This document shows, one piece after another, positions 45,211 to 54,768 of a stretch of 64,000 bases of DNA. The stretch's first letter is position 1; each line of letters opens with the position of its first letter. Location of the stretch: NCBI RefSeq assembly GCF_016598615.1, contig NZ_CP066831.1:10478001-10542000 (forward strand), read 5' to 3'. The position numbers and the translations under genes were made by a program. Origin of the DNA: Streptomyces liliifuscus (lineage in GTDB: Bacteria; Actinomycetota; Actinomycetes; Streptomycetales; Streptomycetaceae). The notes beneath the pieces were generated by a model. That model worked only from the letters and a program-made list of their open reading frames with translations. It had not been told where the DNA came from and did not search any database.

Positions 45211-47319
45211 GTGAGGGAGAACACGGCACAGTCATCCGTACTGCCGGTGGCGCCGACCCGTGGCAGGCTGCGGCCGCTCGGTCTCGACGAGGTCAGGATC
45301 ACCGGAGGCTTCTGGGCCCGACGCCGCCACATCAACGCGACCGCCACACTCGGACACTGCCGCGACTGGATGGAACGCGTCGGCTGGACCGGCAACTTCC
45401 GGGCCGCCGCCGAGGGCCGGATCCACCAGGACCGGCGGGGCCGGGAGTTCACCGACGCCGACGTCTACAAGCTGCTCGAAGCCATGGCCTGGGAGGCAGC
45501 CGGGCAGGGCGCGGGCGCCTCGCTCGACGCGGAGGTCGCCGCGCTCACCGAGGTCATCGCGCCGGCCCAGGAGCCGGACGGCTACCTCAACACCGCCTTC
45601 GGCGCCCCGGGTCAGGAGCCCCGCTACAGCGACCTCGAATGGGGCCACGAGCTGTACTGCTACGGCTACCTCGTCCAGGCGGGCGTGGCCCAGACCCGCG
45701 CCCGGGGCGAGGGCGAGCTGGCGAAGATCGCCCGGCGGGCGGCCGACCACGTGTGCGCGACCTTCGGCCGGGGCGGCATCGAGCGCGTCTGCGGTCACCC
45801 GGAGATCGAGATGGCCCTGGTGGAGCTGGCCAGACTGACGGGGGAGCAGCGCTACCTCGACCAGGCCGCGCTCTTCGTCGAGCGCCGCGGACACGGCACC
45901 CTCGCCGACCCCGAGTTCGGCCGCGCCTACTACCAGGACGACATTCCCGTCCTGGACGCCACGGTCCTGCGCGGACACGCCGTCCGCGCCCTCTACCTCG
46001 CGGCGGGCGCCGTCGACGTGGCGGTGGAGACCGGGGACGAGGCCCTGCTCGCCGCCGTCGTACGGCAGTGGGAGGCCACGGTCGCCCGGCGGACCTATCT
46101 GACCGGCGGCATGGGATCGCACCACCGCGACGAGGCCTTCGGCGACGACTTCGTGCTCCCGCCCGACCGTGCCTACTCGGAGACCTGTGCCGGAGTCGCC
46201 TCCGTGATGCTCAGCTGGCGGCTGCTCCTCGCCACCGGCGAACCGCGCTTCGCGGACCTGGCCGAGCGGACTCTGTTCAACGTGATCGCGACCTCCCCGT
46301 CCGACGACGGCCGGGCCTTCTTCTACGCCAACACCCTGCACCGGCGGCGCCGAGGCACCACACCCTCCACGGACACCGACAGCCCGCGCGCCGAATCGAG
46401 CCTGCGCGCACCCTGGTTCGCGGTGTCCTGCTGCCCGACCAACGTGGCGCGGACCCTGGCCCAGCTGCCCGGGTATCTGGCGACGGCGGACGACCACGGC
46501 GTGCAGCTGCACCAGTACGCCGACTCGGAGATCACCACCACTCTCGCCGGCGGCCACGGCGTCGCGCTGCGGGTCCGTACCGACTACCCGTCCGACGGGC
46601 ACGTGGTGGTACGGATCGACAGGGCCCCGGACCGGCCCTGGACCCTGTCGCTGCGCGTCCCCGCGTGGGCGGCCGGCGCCACCACCTGGCTGGTCGACCC
46701 GGACGGGGCACGCCGATCCGTCGCCCCCGGCACGGCTGAGATCACCCGGGTCTTCCGGCCGGGTGACGAGATACGGCTCGAACTGCCCGTGGCCCCGCGC
46801 TGGACCCGCGCAGACCCGCGCATCGACGCGATACGCGGCACGGCGGCCGTCGAGCGCGGGCCGCTGGTGTACTGCGCCGAGTCCGTGGACCTGCCGGACG
46901 GACGCGAGGTCGACGCGATACGGGTGGACCCGTCCACCCAGCCGATGGACGGACTGGACGGATCGGGCGGACCGGGTGGACTGGGTGGACCTGGCGGATC
47001 GGAGGGCACGGGCGCCACCGTCGTGGTCGCCGGGGAACTCGTCGCACACGCCGAAGCGGCCGACGCGGCCTGGCCGTATGTACCACTCGACCGTCCCCTC
47101 TCAGCGGACGCGGACGCGGACGCCGACGCCGACCGTACGGGGATCGTGCTGGTGCCCTATCACTCCTGGGCCGGCCGAGGTCCCTCGACGATGCGCGTAT
47201 GGCTGCCCACCGCGGAACCGGACCGAGCCCCGCGGCCGGAACACCGCGAGGAAGACGACCGCACCACAGAGCCGGACAGCCGCCCCGAAGCGCCGGACAA
47301 CACCCCCACAGAGAGGTAG
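45211..47319 (+). CDS. GH127 beta-L-arabinofuranosidase, intracellular
   Basis: A 702-residue glycosidase with no signal peptide. GH127 enzymes such as HypBA1 release L-arabinofuranose from beta-1,2-arabinobiose with a zinc-bound cysteine nucleophile. The zinc set is visible as Glu324 and Cys326 in YSETCAGV and Cys407-Cys408 in SCCPTN, matching E338, C340, C417 and C418 of HypBA1. The (alpha/alpha)6 core opens with VRITGGFWARRRHINATATL. The last 60 residues are Asp/Glu/Arg-rich and probably disordered; Gly-rich and Asp-Ala repeats also interrupt the C-terminal region (about 585-635). GTG 45211 is the start; an ATG at 45203 hits a stop at once. Confidence 0.93.
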   Translation: MRENTAQSSVLPVAPTRGRLRPLGLDEVRITGGFWARRRHINATATLGHCRDWMERVGWTGNFRAAAEGRIHQDRRGREFTDADVYKLLEAMAWEAAGQGAGASLDAEVAALTEVIAPAQEPDGYLNTAFGAPGQEPRYSDLEWGHELYCYGYLVQAGVAQTRARGEGELAKIARRAADHVCATFGRGGIERVCGHPEIEMALVELARLTGEQRYLDQAALFVERRGHGTLADPEFGRAYYQDDIPVLDATVLRGHAVRALYLAAGAVDVAVETGDEALLAAVVRQWEATVARRTYLTGGMGSHHRDEAFGDDFVLPPDRAYSETCAGVASVMLSWRLLLATGEPRFADLAERTLFNVIATSPSDDGRAFFYANTLHRRRRGTTPSTDTDSPRAESSLRAPWFAVSCCPTNVARTLAQLPGYLATADDHGVQLHQYADSEITTTLAGGHGVALRVRTDYPSDGHVVVRIDRAPDRPWTLSLRVPAWAAGATTWLVDPDGARRSVAPGTAEITRVFRPGDEIRLELPVAPRWTRADPRIDAIRGTAAVERGPLVYCAESVDLPDGREVDAIRVDPSTQPMDGLDGSGGPGGLGGPGGSEGTGATVVVAGELVAHAEAADAAWPYVPLDRPLSADADADADADRTGIVLVPYHSWAGRGPSTMRVWLPTAEPDRAPRPEHREEDDRTTEPDSRPEAPDNTPTER

Positions 47320-47321
47320 TC

Positions 47322-50300
47322 GTGCCCAGACCGCGAAGACGCCACCAGCGAAGAACTCTGGCCGCCGCTCTGGCACTTGGGCTGCTGACCTCGCTCGCCG
47401 CCACCGTGCCCGCCGAGGCGGACAACTCGGCCATCGGCTACCCGGTCTACTCCGGATCCGCGGACCCCGTACCGGAGTTACCGGCGGGCTTCTCCGTCCG
47501 CCGCACGATGCACGCCCAGTACGACGCCGACCGGAAGTCGGGCAACGGCACCGACTTCTGGATGGACCGGATGCTGGCTCGCAAGGGCGAGGACCCGGCC
47601 GGCCCCTGGCTGTTCACCCGGGGCCGGGCCGTGTTCATGAAGGAGCACAACCCCTCCCAGCTAGGGTTCGGCGGCAAGGTCGCCTACTGGGAGAGCATCG
47701 ACAACCGGTCCGCGTACACCATCACCCTGGCCGTGGACGGCGAGAACCTCACCCTCCGCGAGAACACCGCCGCCAGGACGCAGACCCCCAGCCACTGGCG
47801 CAGCGAGTTCACCCACGAGGCGACCGGACTGACGGTCACGCAGACCAAGTTCATCACCGACGCCAACGTGGCGGTCACCAACTTGGCTGTGACCAACACG
47901 GGATCGGCCCGTCGCGAGGTCACGTTGCGTGCCTCCTCCCCGTACGCCACGACCGCCGAGGGCCGGGAACTCACCGGCGCGGTGGCCGCGAAGAACAACC
48001 TCACCACTGTCTTCCCGCGCTTCAGCGGTGAGGGAATGGCCCCTGCTCCCGACGGCGAAGCCCTGACGCGAGCTGTCGTCGTCCCGGCCGGTGGCACCGT
48101 CACCACAAAGGTCCAACTCGGCTTCGTCACCGAGGAGATCGCCCGTTCGCGACCGGAGTACGACACCGTGCGCACCGCGAGCGCGCCCGCCGCCTTCCGG
48201 CACCACGTGCAGACCTACAACCGCTGGTGGGCGGAGAACCTGCCGTACCTGGACGTGCCGGACGACAACATCGAGAAGACGCTGTACTACCGGTGGTGGC
48301 TGCTGCGTTACAACTACCTCGACGCCGACATCCCCGGCAACGACTACCAGTTCCCCACCTCGATGGAGGGCGTGCTCGGCTACAACAACGCCATCGCCCT
48401 GACCGTCGGCATGTTCGTCGACGACCTCAAGTACCTGCGCGACCCCAGCTATTCGTACGGTCCCTGGGTTTCGGCCGGAGAGGTGTCCAAGAACAGCAAG
48501 TACACCGACAACCCGGGGGATCCGGAAAACTGGTCCAACAGCTACACCCAGTACATCTCCGAGGCCGCCTGGCGCTCCTACCAGGTGCACGGCGGCCCCG
48601 ACGGCATCGCGCGCAACCTCGCGCGGTACGCCGAGAAGGACGTCCGCGGCCAACTCGAGAACTACGACGAGGACGGCAACGGGCTGATCGAGTACGACTG
48701 GGGTGCCATGACCGGCAACGACGCCGACGCGGTGTCCTTCGACTGGAAGCCGGGCAACCTGGACCGCGCCGAGTCGGCGTACGTGTACAGCAACGCCACG
48801 GCCGCGGCCGACGCGTACGAACTGATCGGTGAGACCGCGAAGGCCGACGAGATGCGCCGCGTCGGGAAACGGGTCAAGGACGCGGTCCTCGAGCATCTCT
48901 GGGACCCGAAGGACAAGCTCCTCAAGCACCGGCACGTGGCCACCGACACGCTGGTGCCGTGGAAGGAGATCAACAACTACTACCCGTACAGCGTGGGCCT
49001 GATGCCCACGCCGGACGAGGACCCGCAGTACCTCGAAGCGCTGCGGCTGTGGGCGGACGCCGAGCAGTACCCCGTCTTCCCGTTCTTCACCGCGAACCAG
49101 GCCGACAAGGAGGAAGCGGCCGGACAGGGGCATCCGGGGAGCAACAACTTCTCCGTCATCAACTCCACCGTCACCTTCCGCTTCCTCTCCTCGGTGCTGC
49201 GGAAGTACCCGAACAAGTACATCGACAACACCTGGTACAAGAAGCTGCTGTCCTGGAACGCCTGGGCGCACTACGTCGACGGCGACAACCGGTGGCCCGA
49301 CCAGAACGAGTTCTGGGCCGACGGCAGCGCCGATCCGCAGAGGATCGGCTATCGCTCCTGGATCCACCACACCATCCTCGGCACCACCAACTGGACCGTG
49401 ATCGAGGACGCCATGGGCTTCCGGCCGCGCACCGACCGGAAGATCGAACTCTCGCCGATCGACATCGATTGGCCCCACTTCGCCGTCACCGACATCAACT
49501 ACCGCGGCACCGACGTGGCCGTGCTGTGGGACGAACCGGATGACGGCAAGCGGCCGTACGGGGGTCAGGTCCCCGAGGGCTACTCCGTGTACCTCGACGG
49601 GAAGCTCGCCTTCACCGCAGACTCCCTCACCCACCTCGTCTACGACCCGGTCACACGCAGGGTGACCTTCCCCGACGGCGGAGATGCCAAGGTCCGAACG
49701 ACCGGACTGCGTACGGCAGTTGCCGAGCCCCAGGACGTCGAGTACGACTCCGGGGACCGCGTCACCGACCTGTTCGCCAAGGCGGGCCAGGACCTGACAG
49801 GCGCGGCGAGGACGAATCTCGCCACCGGCGCCACGACTCGCGCCTCCCACGAGGCCGAGGGGCGCGGAGTGGCTGGTGCCGTCGACGGCTTCACCGTCAA
49901 CGAGCCCTACTGGGGTGCCCGCGGCTCGGGCAACGCGGAGGACTGGTACGAGATCGACTTCGGCCGGACGCGCAAGGTCGACGACGTGAGGCTCTACTTC
50001 TACAGCGACAAACGCCCGGGCGGATACGCCGAGCCCGCCCTCTACACCGTGCAGTACGGGGACGGCGACGGGCAGTGGAAGGACGTGGCCCGCCCAGTCA
50101 AGTCGCCGGTCAACCCGAGGGCCAACCTCAACCAGGTGCGCTTCCGGGAGGTGAGCACCGGCAAGCTGCGAGTGCTGATGCGCCACCGGGACGGCCACAC
50201 CAGCGGCCTCAAGGAGATCCAGGCGTACGCCACAGGCACCCGGCCGCCGGCTGCCCGGAACCAGGCCCCGTACGTCGAGGCGTGGCGCGACACCACGTAC

Positions 50301-51467
50301 AGCAGGCCGGGCCAGGTCAGGCTGACGGGCATCGTCGAGGACGACGGGCTGCCGGAGCGGACACTCTCCGCAGAATGGAAGGCGACGGACGGCCCGGACG
50401 GCGGGACCGTCATCTTCGACGACCCGCGCGCCTCGACGACCGTCGCCCGATTCACCGAGGCAGGCACCTACACCCTCGAACTCGCCGCCACCGACGGCAC
50501 GTTGACGTCGACGAAGAAGGTCGTGGTCAAGGCGGAGGGACTAGCGGACGGCCAGGTCAACGTGGCGTCCTCCGCGACACCCACCGCCTCCTACACCTCG
50601 GGCTGGGAGTCGGTGGCCGCCATCAACGACGGCCGGGAGCCGGCCTCGTCCTCCGACGCCCCGCGCTGGGGCAGCTGGCCCGAGAAGGGCACCCAGTGGG
50701 TCCAGTACACCTGGGACGACCCTGTCCGGGTGGACGGCTCCGACCTGTACTTCTTCCGTGACGCACAGCCGGGCGCGGCCGACGGAGTCGGAGTTCCCGC
50801 GTCCTGGGTCATCGAGTACCGCGACGGCGACACCTGGCGCGAGGTCGCCTCGCCCGGCGAGTACGGCACCGCCGAGGACCGCTACAACCGGACCACCTTC
50901 ACTCCCGTCACCACCACAGCCCTGCGGGCCCGGCTGACGGGCCATCCCAACCTGGCCCTCGGAGTGCAGGAATGGAAGGTGTACGCCGAGACACCGGAGT
51001 CCGTGCGCGAGGTCCATGTCCCCACTCCGCGCGGGAAGATCCCCGAACTGCCCCGGGAAGTGACGTTGGTGTACTCGGACGGATCCACCGCGCGCTCGCC
51101 CGTCGCCTGGCCGGCCCTCACCGACGAGCAGGTCGCCGAGGGCGGCACCAGCGTACGGATCACCGGGCTCGCCGACCGGACCGCACAGCCCGTCACCGTG
51201 ACCGTATGGGTGCGGCAGACCGACGCGGTCGAGATCACCAGCATCGCCGAGGAACGCCTCTCCACCCGGGTCGGCACGGCGCCCCGGCTCCCGGCGGCCG
51301 TGGTCGCCACCTACAACGACGGCTCCAAGGACAGCCGGATCACCGTCACTTGGGATCCGGTGGATCCGGACCAGTACGCCCGGCCGGGGACCTTCGAGGT
51401 GAAGGGAACCGTGGCGGGAACCACCTATCGCGCCACGGCCACGATCACCGTGACCGCCCCGCCGTGA
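47322..51467 (+). CDS. Large secreted (alpha/alpha)6 glycoside hydrolase with discoidin and Ig-like modules
   Basis: A 1381-residue exported enzyme. A signal peptide covers residues 1-34. The catalytic region (about 60-800) is MGH1/GH63-like: WWLLRYNYLDADIPGNDYQF, GNDADAVSFDWKPGNLDRAE, FWADGSADPQRIGYRSWIHH. A discoidin (F5/8C) module at about 830-965, an Ig/PKD-like module at 970-1070, a second discoidin at 1077-1220 and Ig-like (Big_4) repeats to the end follow. The modules probably bind plant glycans. Bond specificity is unknown; the neighbours suggest an arabinose-rich polymer. GTG 47322 with GAGAGG, 2 bases after the GH127 stop. Confidence 0.88.
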   Translation: MPRPRRRHQRRTLAAALALGLLTSLAATVPAEADNSAIGYPVYSGSADPVPELPAGFSVRRTMHAQYDADRKSGNGTDFWMDRMLARKGEDPAGPWLFTRGRAVFMKEHNPSQLGFGGKVAYWESIDNRSAYTITLAVDGENLTLRENTAARTQTPSHWRSEFTHEATGLTVTQTKFITDANVAVTNLAVTNTGSARREVTLRASSPYATTAEGRELTGAVAAKNNLTTVFPRFSGEGMAPAPDGEALTRAVVVPAGGTVTTKVQLGFVTEEIARSRPEYDTVRTASAPAAFRHHVQTYNRWWAENLPYLDVPDDNIEKTLYYRWWLLRYNYLDADIPGNDYQFPTSMEGVLGYNNAIALTVGMFVDDLKYLRDPSYSYGPWVSAGEVSKNSKYTDNPGDPENWSNSYTQYISEAAWRSYQVHGGPDGIARNLARYAEKDVRGQLENYDEDGNGLIEYDWGAMTGNDADAVSFDWKPGNLDRAESAYVYSNATAAADAYELIGETAKADEMRRVGKRVKDAVLEHLWDPKDKLLKHRHVATDTLVPWKEINNYYPYSVGLMPTPDEDPQYLEALRLWADAEQYPVFPFFTANQADKEEAAGQGHPGSNNFSVINSTVTFRFLSSVLRKYPNKYIDNTWYKKLLSWNAWAHYVDGDNRWPDQNEFWADGSADPQRIGYRSWIHHTILGTTNWTVIEDAMGFRPRTDRKIELSPIDIDWPHFAVTDINYRGTDVAVLWDEPDDGKRPYGGQVPEGYSVYLDGKLAFTADSLTHLVYDPVTRRVTFPDGGDAKVRTTGLRTAVAEPQDVEYDSGDRVTDLFAKAGQDLTGAARTNLATGATTRASHEAEGRGVAGAVDGFTVNEPYWGARGSGNAEDWYEIDFGRTRKVDDVRLYFYSDKRPGGYAEPALYTVQYGDGDGQWKDVARPVKSPVNPRANLNQVRFREVSTGKLRVLMRHRDGHTSGLKEIQAYATGTRPPAARNQAPYVEAWRDTTYSRPGQVRLTGIVEDDGLPERTLSAEWKATDGPDGGTVIFDDPRASTTVARFTEAGTYTLELAATDGTLTSTKKVVVKAEGLADGQVNVASSATPTASYTSGWESVAAINDGREPASSSDAPRWGSWPEKGTQWVQYTWDDPVRVDGSDLYFFRDAQPGAADGVGVPASWVIEYRDGDTWREVASPGEYGTAEDRYNRTTFTPVTTTALRARLTGHPNLALGVQEWKVYAETPESVREVHVPTPRGKIPELPREVTLVYSDGSTARSPVAWPALTDEQVAEGGTSVRITGLADRTAQPVTVTVWVRQTDAVEITSIAEERLSTRVGTAPRLPAAVVATYNDGSKDSRITVTWDPVDPDQYARPGTFEVKGTVAGTTYRATATITVTAPP

Positions 51468-51532
51468 CACAGCGGCCGCCGTTCCCCGCCGTCGCCCCAT
51501 ACGTACCGACGACCGACGATCGGAGTCCGAGC

Positions 51533-53710
51533 ATGTCCTCCCAACCCCCCACCCGCCGACGCATGTTGACGCTCGCGGCCGGGACGGCCGCCGTCCCGCT
51601 CGTGCAAGGGGCCACCGCCTCGCCCGCCACCGCCTCGCCCGCCGCCGACGCGGCCCCGACCGCGATCGCCGTCCGGGGCACTACCGTTGCTGCGGTGCCC
51701 ACTCCGCCGACCTGGTCCGTCATCCCGTTCGCGCTGGATCAAGTCACCCTCGGCAGCGGGGTGTTCCGGCAGAAGCGCGACCTGATGCTCGACTACGCCA
51801 GGACCTACCCGGCCGACCGCATCCTGGCCGTCTTCCGTGCCAACGCCGGACTCGACACCCGCGGAGCCCGGCCGCCCGGCGGCTGGGAGACCTCCGACGG
51901 CAACCTGCGTGGACACTACGGCGGCCACTTCCTCAGCCTCATCGCCCAGGCGTACGCCGACACACGGGAGTCGGCACTCAAGACCAAGCTCGACCACCTG
52001 GTCGGCGCGCTCGGCGAGTGCCAGAAGGCCCTGGCGCAGAGCGGCTCGCCGAGACCGAGCCACCCCGGCTATCTGGCGGCGTACCCGGAGACGCAGTTCA
52101 TCCTGCTGGAGAGCTACACGACGTACCCCACCATCTGGGCGCCGTACTACACCTGTCACAAGATCATGCGCGGTCTCCTCGACGCACACACCCTGGCCGG
52201 GAACGCCGAGGCCCTGGAGATCGTCTCGAAGATGGGCGACTGGGTGCACAGCCGGCTCGGTCGCCTGCCGAAGGCCCAGCTGGAGCGCATGTGGTCGATC
52301 TACATCGCGGGCGAGTACGGCGGCATGAACGAGGTCATGACGAACCTGTACGCCCTCACCGGCCGGGCGGAGCACCTCGCCGCCGCCCGCTGCTTCGACA
52401 ACACCGCTCTGCTGGACGCCTGCGCCGAGGACCGAGACATCCTCGACGGCCGGCACGCCAATCAGCACATCCCGCAGTTCACCGGCTATCTGCGGCTCTT
52501 CGACCACACGGGGGAGGAGCAGTACGCCACCGCTGCCCGCAACTTCTGGGGCATGGTCGCGGGCCCCCGGATGTACAGCCTGGGCGGCACGGGCCAGGGC
52601 GAGATGTTCCGCGCCCGGAACGCCATCGCGGCCACCCTGGACGACAAGAACGCCGAGACCTGCGCGACGTACAACATGCTGAAACTGAGCCGGCAGTTGT
52701 TCTTCCACGAGCCGGACCCCGCCTACATGGACTACTACGAGCGGGGCCTGACCAATCACATCCTGGCCTCACGCCGGGACACCCGCAGCACGACCAGCCC
52801 CCTCGTCACCTACTTCGTGGGAATGGGGCCCGGGGTCGTGCGCGAGTACGACAACACGGGCACCTGCTGCGGGGGCACCGGCATGGAGAACCACACCAAG
52901 TACCAGGACTCGGTGTACTTCCGCTCCGCCGACGGCAGCGCGCTGTACGTCAACCTGTATCTGGCCTCGACGCTGCGCTGGCCGGAGCGGGGCCTCGTCA
53001 TCGAGCAGACGAGCGACTACCCGGCCGAGGGCGTACGCACCCTGACGTTCCGTGAGGGCGGCGGCCCGCTCGACCTGAAACTGCGGGTGCCGTCCTGGGC
53101 CACGGGAGGCTTCACCGTCACGGTCAACGGCGTGCGGCAGCGGGTCGTCGCCGAACCCGGCAGCTACCTCACCCTGAGCAGAAACTGGCGGAGTGGTGAC
53201 CGGGTCGGCGTCTCCGCCCCGTACCGTCTGCGCATCGAGAGGGCGCTGGACGACCCCACCGTCCAGTCGGTGTTCCACGGGCCGGTGCTACTGGTCGCCC
53301 GGAGCCAGGAACAGGCGTTCCGTATCCTCTCCTTCTACAAGGACTTCGGACTCCGGGGCGACCTCGCCGACGTGATCCGCCCCGAGGGCCGGCCGTTGCA
53401 CTTCACCACGCACGGACTGACACTGGCGCCGTTCTTCGTCGGGGACGACACCCGGTACCACGCCTACTTCAGGCGTTCCGAACCCGTTGTGGTGTTCGGC
53501 GCGGCGGACTCGGGCGTATCCAACCGCGCACGCGCCGACGGTCTGACCTTCCTCGACGTGCTCTGGGCACAGGCACCCTTCGAGACCTCCGCCCGCTTCG
53601 TCGGGGCGGTGCGCGCCCTCGCTGAAACCTGGCTGTCCGGCGGGCTGTTCACGCGGGCAGAACGGGACCGCGTCGTCGCGGCCGCGGTGGGGGCGAACCT
53701 GAGGCAATGA
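51533..53710 (+). CDS. GH127/GH146-type beta-L-arabinofuranosidase, Tat-exported
   Basis: A 725-residue DUF1680-family enzyme. The Tat signal has TRRRMLTLAAGTAAVPLVQG. The (alpha/alpha)6 catalytic domain begins near FALDQVTLGSGVFRQKRDLM. Catalytic zinc ligands are Glu375 and Cys377 in NAETCATYNM and Cys445-Cys446 in TGTCCGGTGMENH, as in GH127/GH146. NAETCATYN and GTGMENH are closer to the GH146 pattern. With the intracellular GH127 it gives an outside-then-inside route for beta-L-arabinofuranosides. ATG 51533 has GGAG upstream. It converges closely (11 bases) with the methyltransferase gene. Confidence 0.9.
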   Translation: MSSQPPTRRRMLTLAAGTAAVPLVQGATASPATASPAADAAPTAIAVRGTTVAAVPTPPTWSVIPFALDQVTLGSGVFRQKRDLMLDYARTYPADRILAVFRANAGLDTRGARPPGGWETSDGNLRGHYGGHFLSLIAQAYADTRESALKTKLDHLVGALGECQKALAQSGSPRPSHPGYLAAYPETQFILLESYTTYPTIWAPYYTCHKIMRGLLDAHTLAGNAEALEIVSKMGDWVHSRLGRLPKAQLERMWSIYIAGEYGGMNEVMTNLYALTGRAEHLAAARCFDNTALLDACAEDRDILDGRHANQHIPQFTGYLRLFDHTGEEQYATAARNFWGMVAGPRMYSLGGTGQGEMFRARNAIAATLDDKNAETCATYNMLKLSRQLFFHEPDPAYMDYYERGLTNHILASRRDTRSTTSPLVTYFVGMGPGVVREYDNTGTCCGGTGMENHTKYQDSVYFRSADGSALYVNLYLASTLRWPERGLVIEQTSDYPAEGVRTLTFREGGGPLDLKLRVPSWATGGFTVTVNGVRQRVVAEPGSYLTLSRNWRSGDRVGVSAPYRLRIERALDDPTVQSVFHGPVLLVARSQEQAFRILSFYKDFGLRGDLADVIRPEGRPLHFTTHGLTLAPFFVGDDTRYHAYFRRSEPVVVFGAADSGVSNRARADGLTFLDVLWAQAPFETSARFVGAVRALAETWLSGGLFTRAERDRVVAAAVGANLRQ

Positions 53711-53721
53711 GGGCCATCGGG

Positions 53722-54534
53722 TCAGGGTTTCACGGCCACCGCGCCGAACTGGGGGACCGGGGCGGGGCTGTCGGAGTCGGCACGCCATCGCGCGCAGGAC
53801 ACGAGGCCCGGGTCGAGAAGGTCCAGTCCCTCGAAGAAGGCCGTGACCTGCGCGCGGCTGCGGCCGGTGATCGGCGGGGTGGCGTTCTCGTTCCAGAACT
53901 CCATGGCCGCGATGTTGCCCTCGCCACCGAGGTCGGCGTCCGTGGTGGGATGGGTCAGGACCAGCCAACTGCCGGAGGGAACCGCCGCCATGACCCGTCG
54001 CACGATGTCCTGTGCACGGTCGGTGTCGAGGACGAAGTTGAGGACGCCCAGCATCATGACCGCGACGGGCCGGTCGAGGTCGAGCGTCGCTCCGGCGCGC
54101 TCGACGATCGTCTCCGGGTCGCGGGCATCGGCGTCCAGGTAGTCCGTGGCCCCCTCGGGCGTGCTGGTCAGCAGCTTCCGGGCGTGGGCGAGCACGACGG
54201 GGTCGTTGTCGACATAGACGATCCGCGACTCGGGAGCGATCCGCTGGGCGATCTCGTGGGTGTTGTCCAGGGTGGGCAGGCCGGTGCCGATGTCGAGGAA
54301 CTGCCGCGTCCCGTGGTCGACGGCCAGATGCCGGACCGCGCGGCCTAGGAACTCGCGGTCGGCGCGGGCCACGTCCCGGATCACGGGGAACATACCGGCG
54401 ACCTGGTCACCCACTGCCCGGTCGACCTCGTAGTTGTCCTTCCCGCCGACCCAGTGGTTCCAGACCCGGGCGTTGTGCGCCACCTCGGTGTTCAGCCTCG
54501 CCGAACCGTTGGACGGGGTCTGGGCTTCACTCAT
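53722..54534 (-). CDS. SAM-dependent methyltransferase, DUF574 (PF04672) family
   Basis: A 270-residue protein of a large streptomycete-type methyltransferase family. Signature parts are ARVWNHWVGGKDNYEVDRAV, FLDIGTGLPTLDNTHEIAQ (SAM motif I) and RIVYVDNDPVVLAHARKLL, then GSWLVLTHPTTDAD. Substrates of this family are unknown. ATG 54534 with GGGAAAG 3 bases upstream replaces a longer frame beginning 84 bases earlier. It appears monocistronic; no gene was seen in 54535-54768. Confidence 0.92.
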   Translation of the reverse strand: MSEAQTPSNGSARLNTEVAHNARVWNHWVGGKDNYEVDRAVGDQVAGMFPVIRDVARADREFLGRAVRHLAVDHGTRQFLDIGTGLPTLDNTHEIAQRIAPESRIVYVDNDPVVLAHARKLLTSTPEGATDYLDADARDPETIVERAGATLDLDRPVAVMMLGVLNFVLDTDRAQDIVRRVMAAVPSGSWLVLTHPTTDADLGGEGNIAAMEFWNENATPPITGRSRAQVTAFFEGLDLLDPGLVSCARWRADSDSPAPVPQFGAVAVKP

Positions 54535-54768
54535 GTCTTTCCCTTCCCCGGGCAACACGTCGGGCGTCCCGGGTGTGTGCGGCCGCCGGAGCGACATCGG
54601 ACCGTTGCTGCCCGACATTGTGCCGCTCCTTGATCACGGAGTCCCGGGATTCGGCGCGCTCGCCAGTACGGCGTCCGGCGCTTGCTACGGCGTGCCGCGC
54701 CTGCACGGCGTACGGCGCCCGGCCCAGGACTTCGGGTCGGACGCCGTACCGGACGGACATGGGGCGGT

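Noticed and set aside
45203..45214. ATG at 45203 as start of the GH127 gene
   Set aside because: It reaches a stop codon after three codons; the GTG at 45211 is the open frame.
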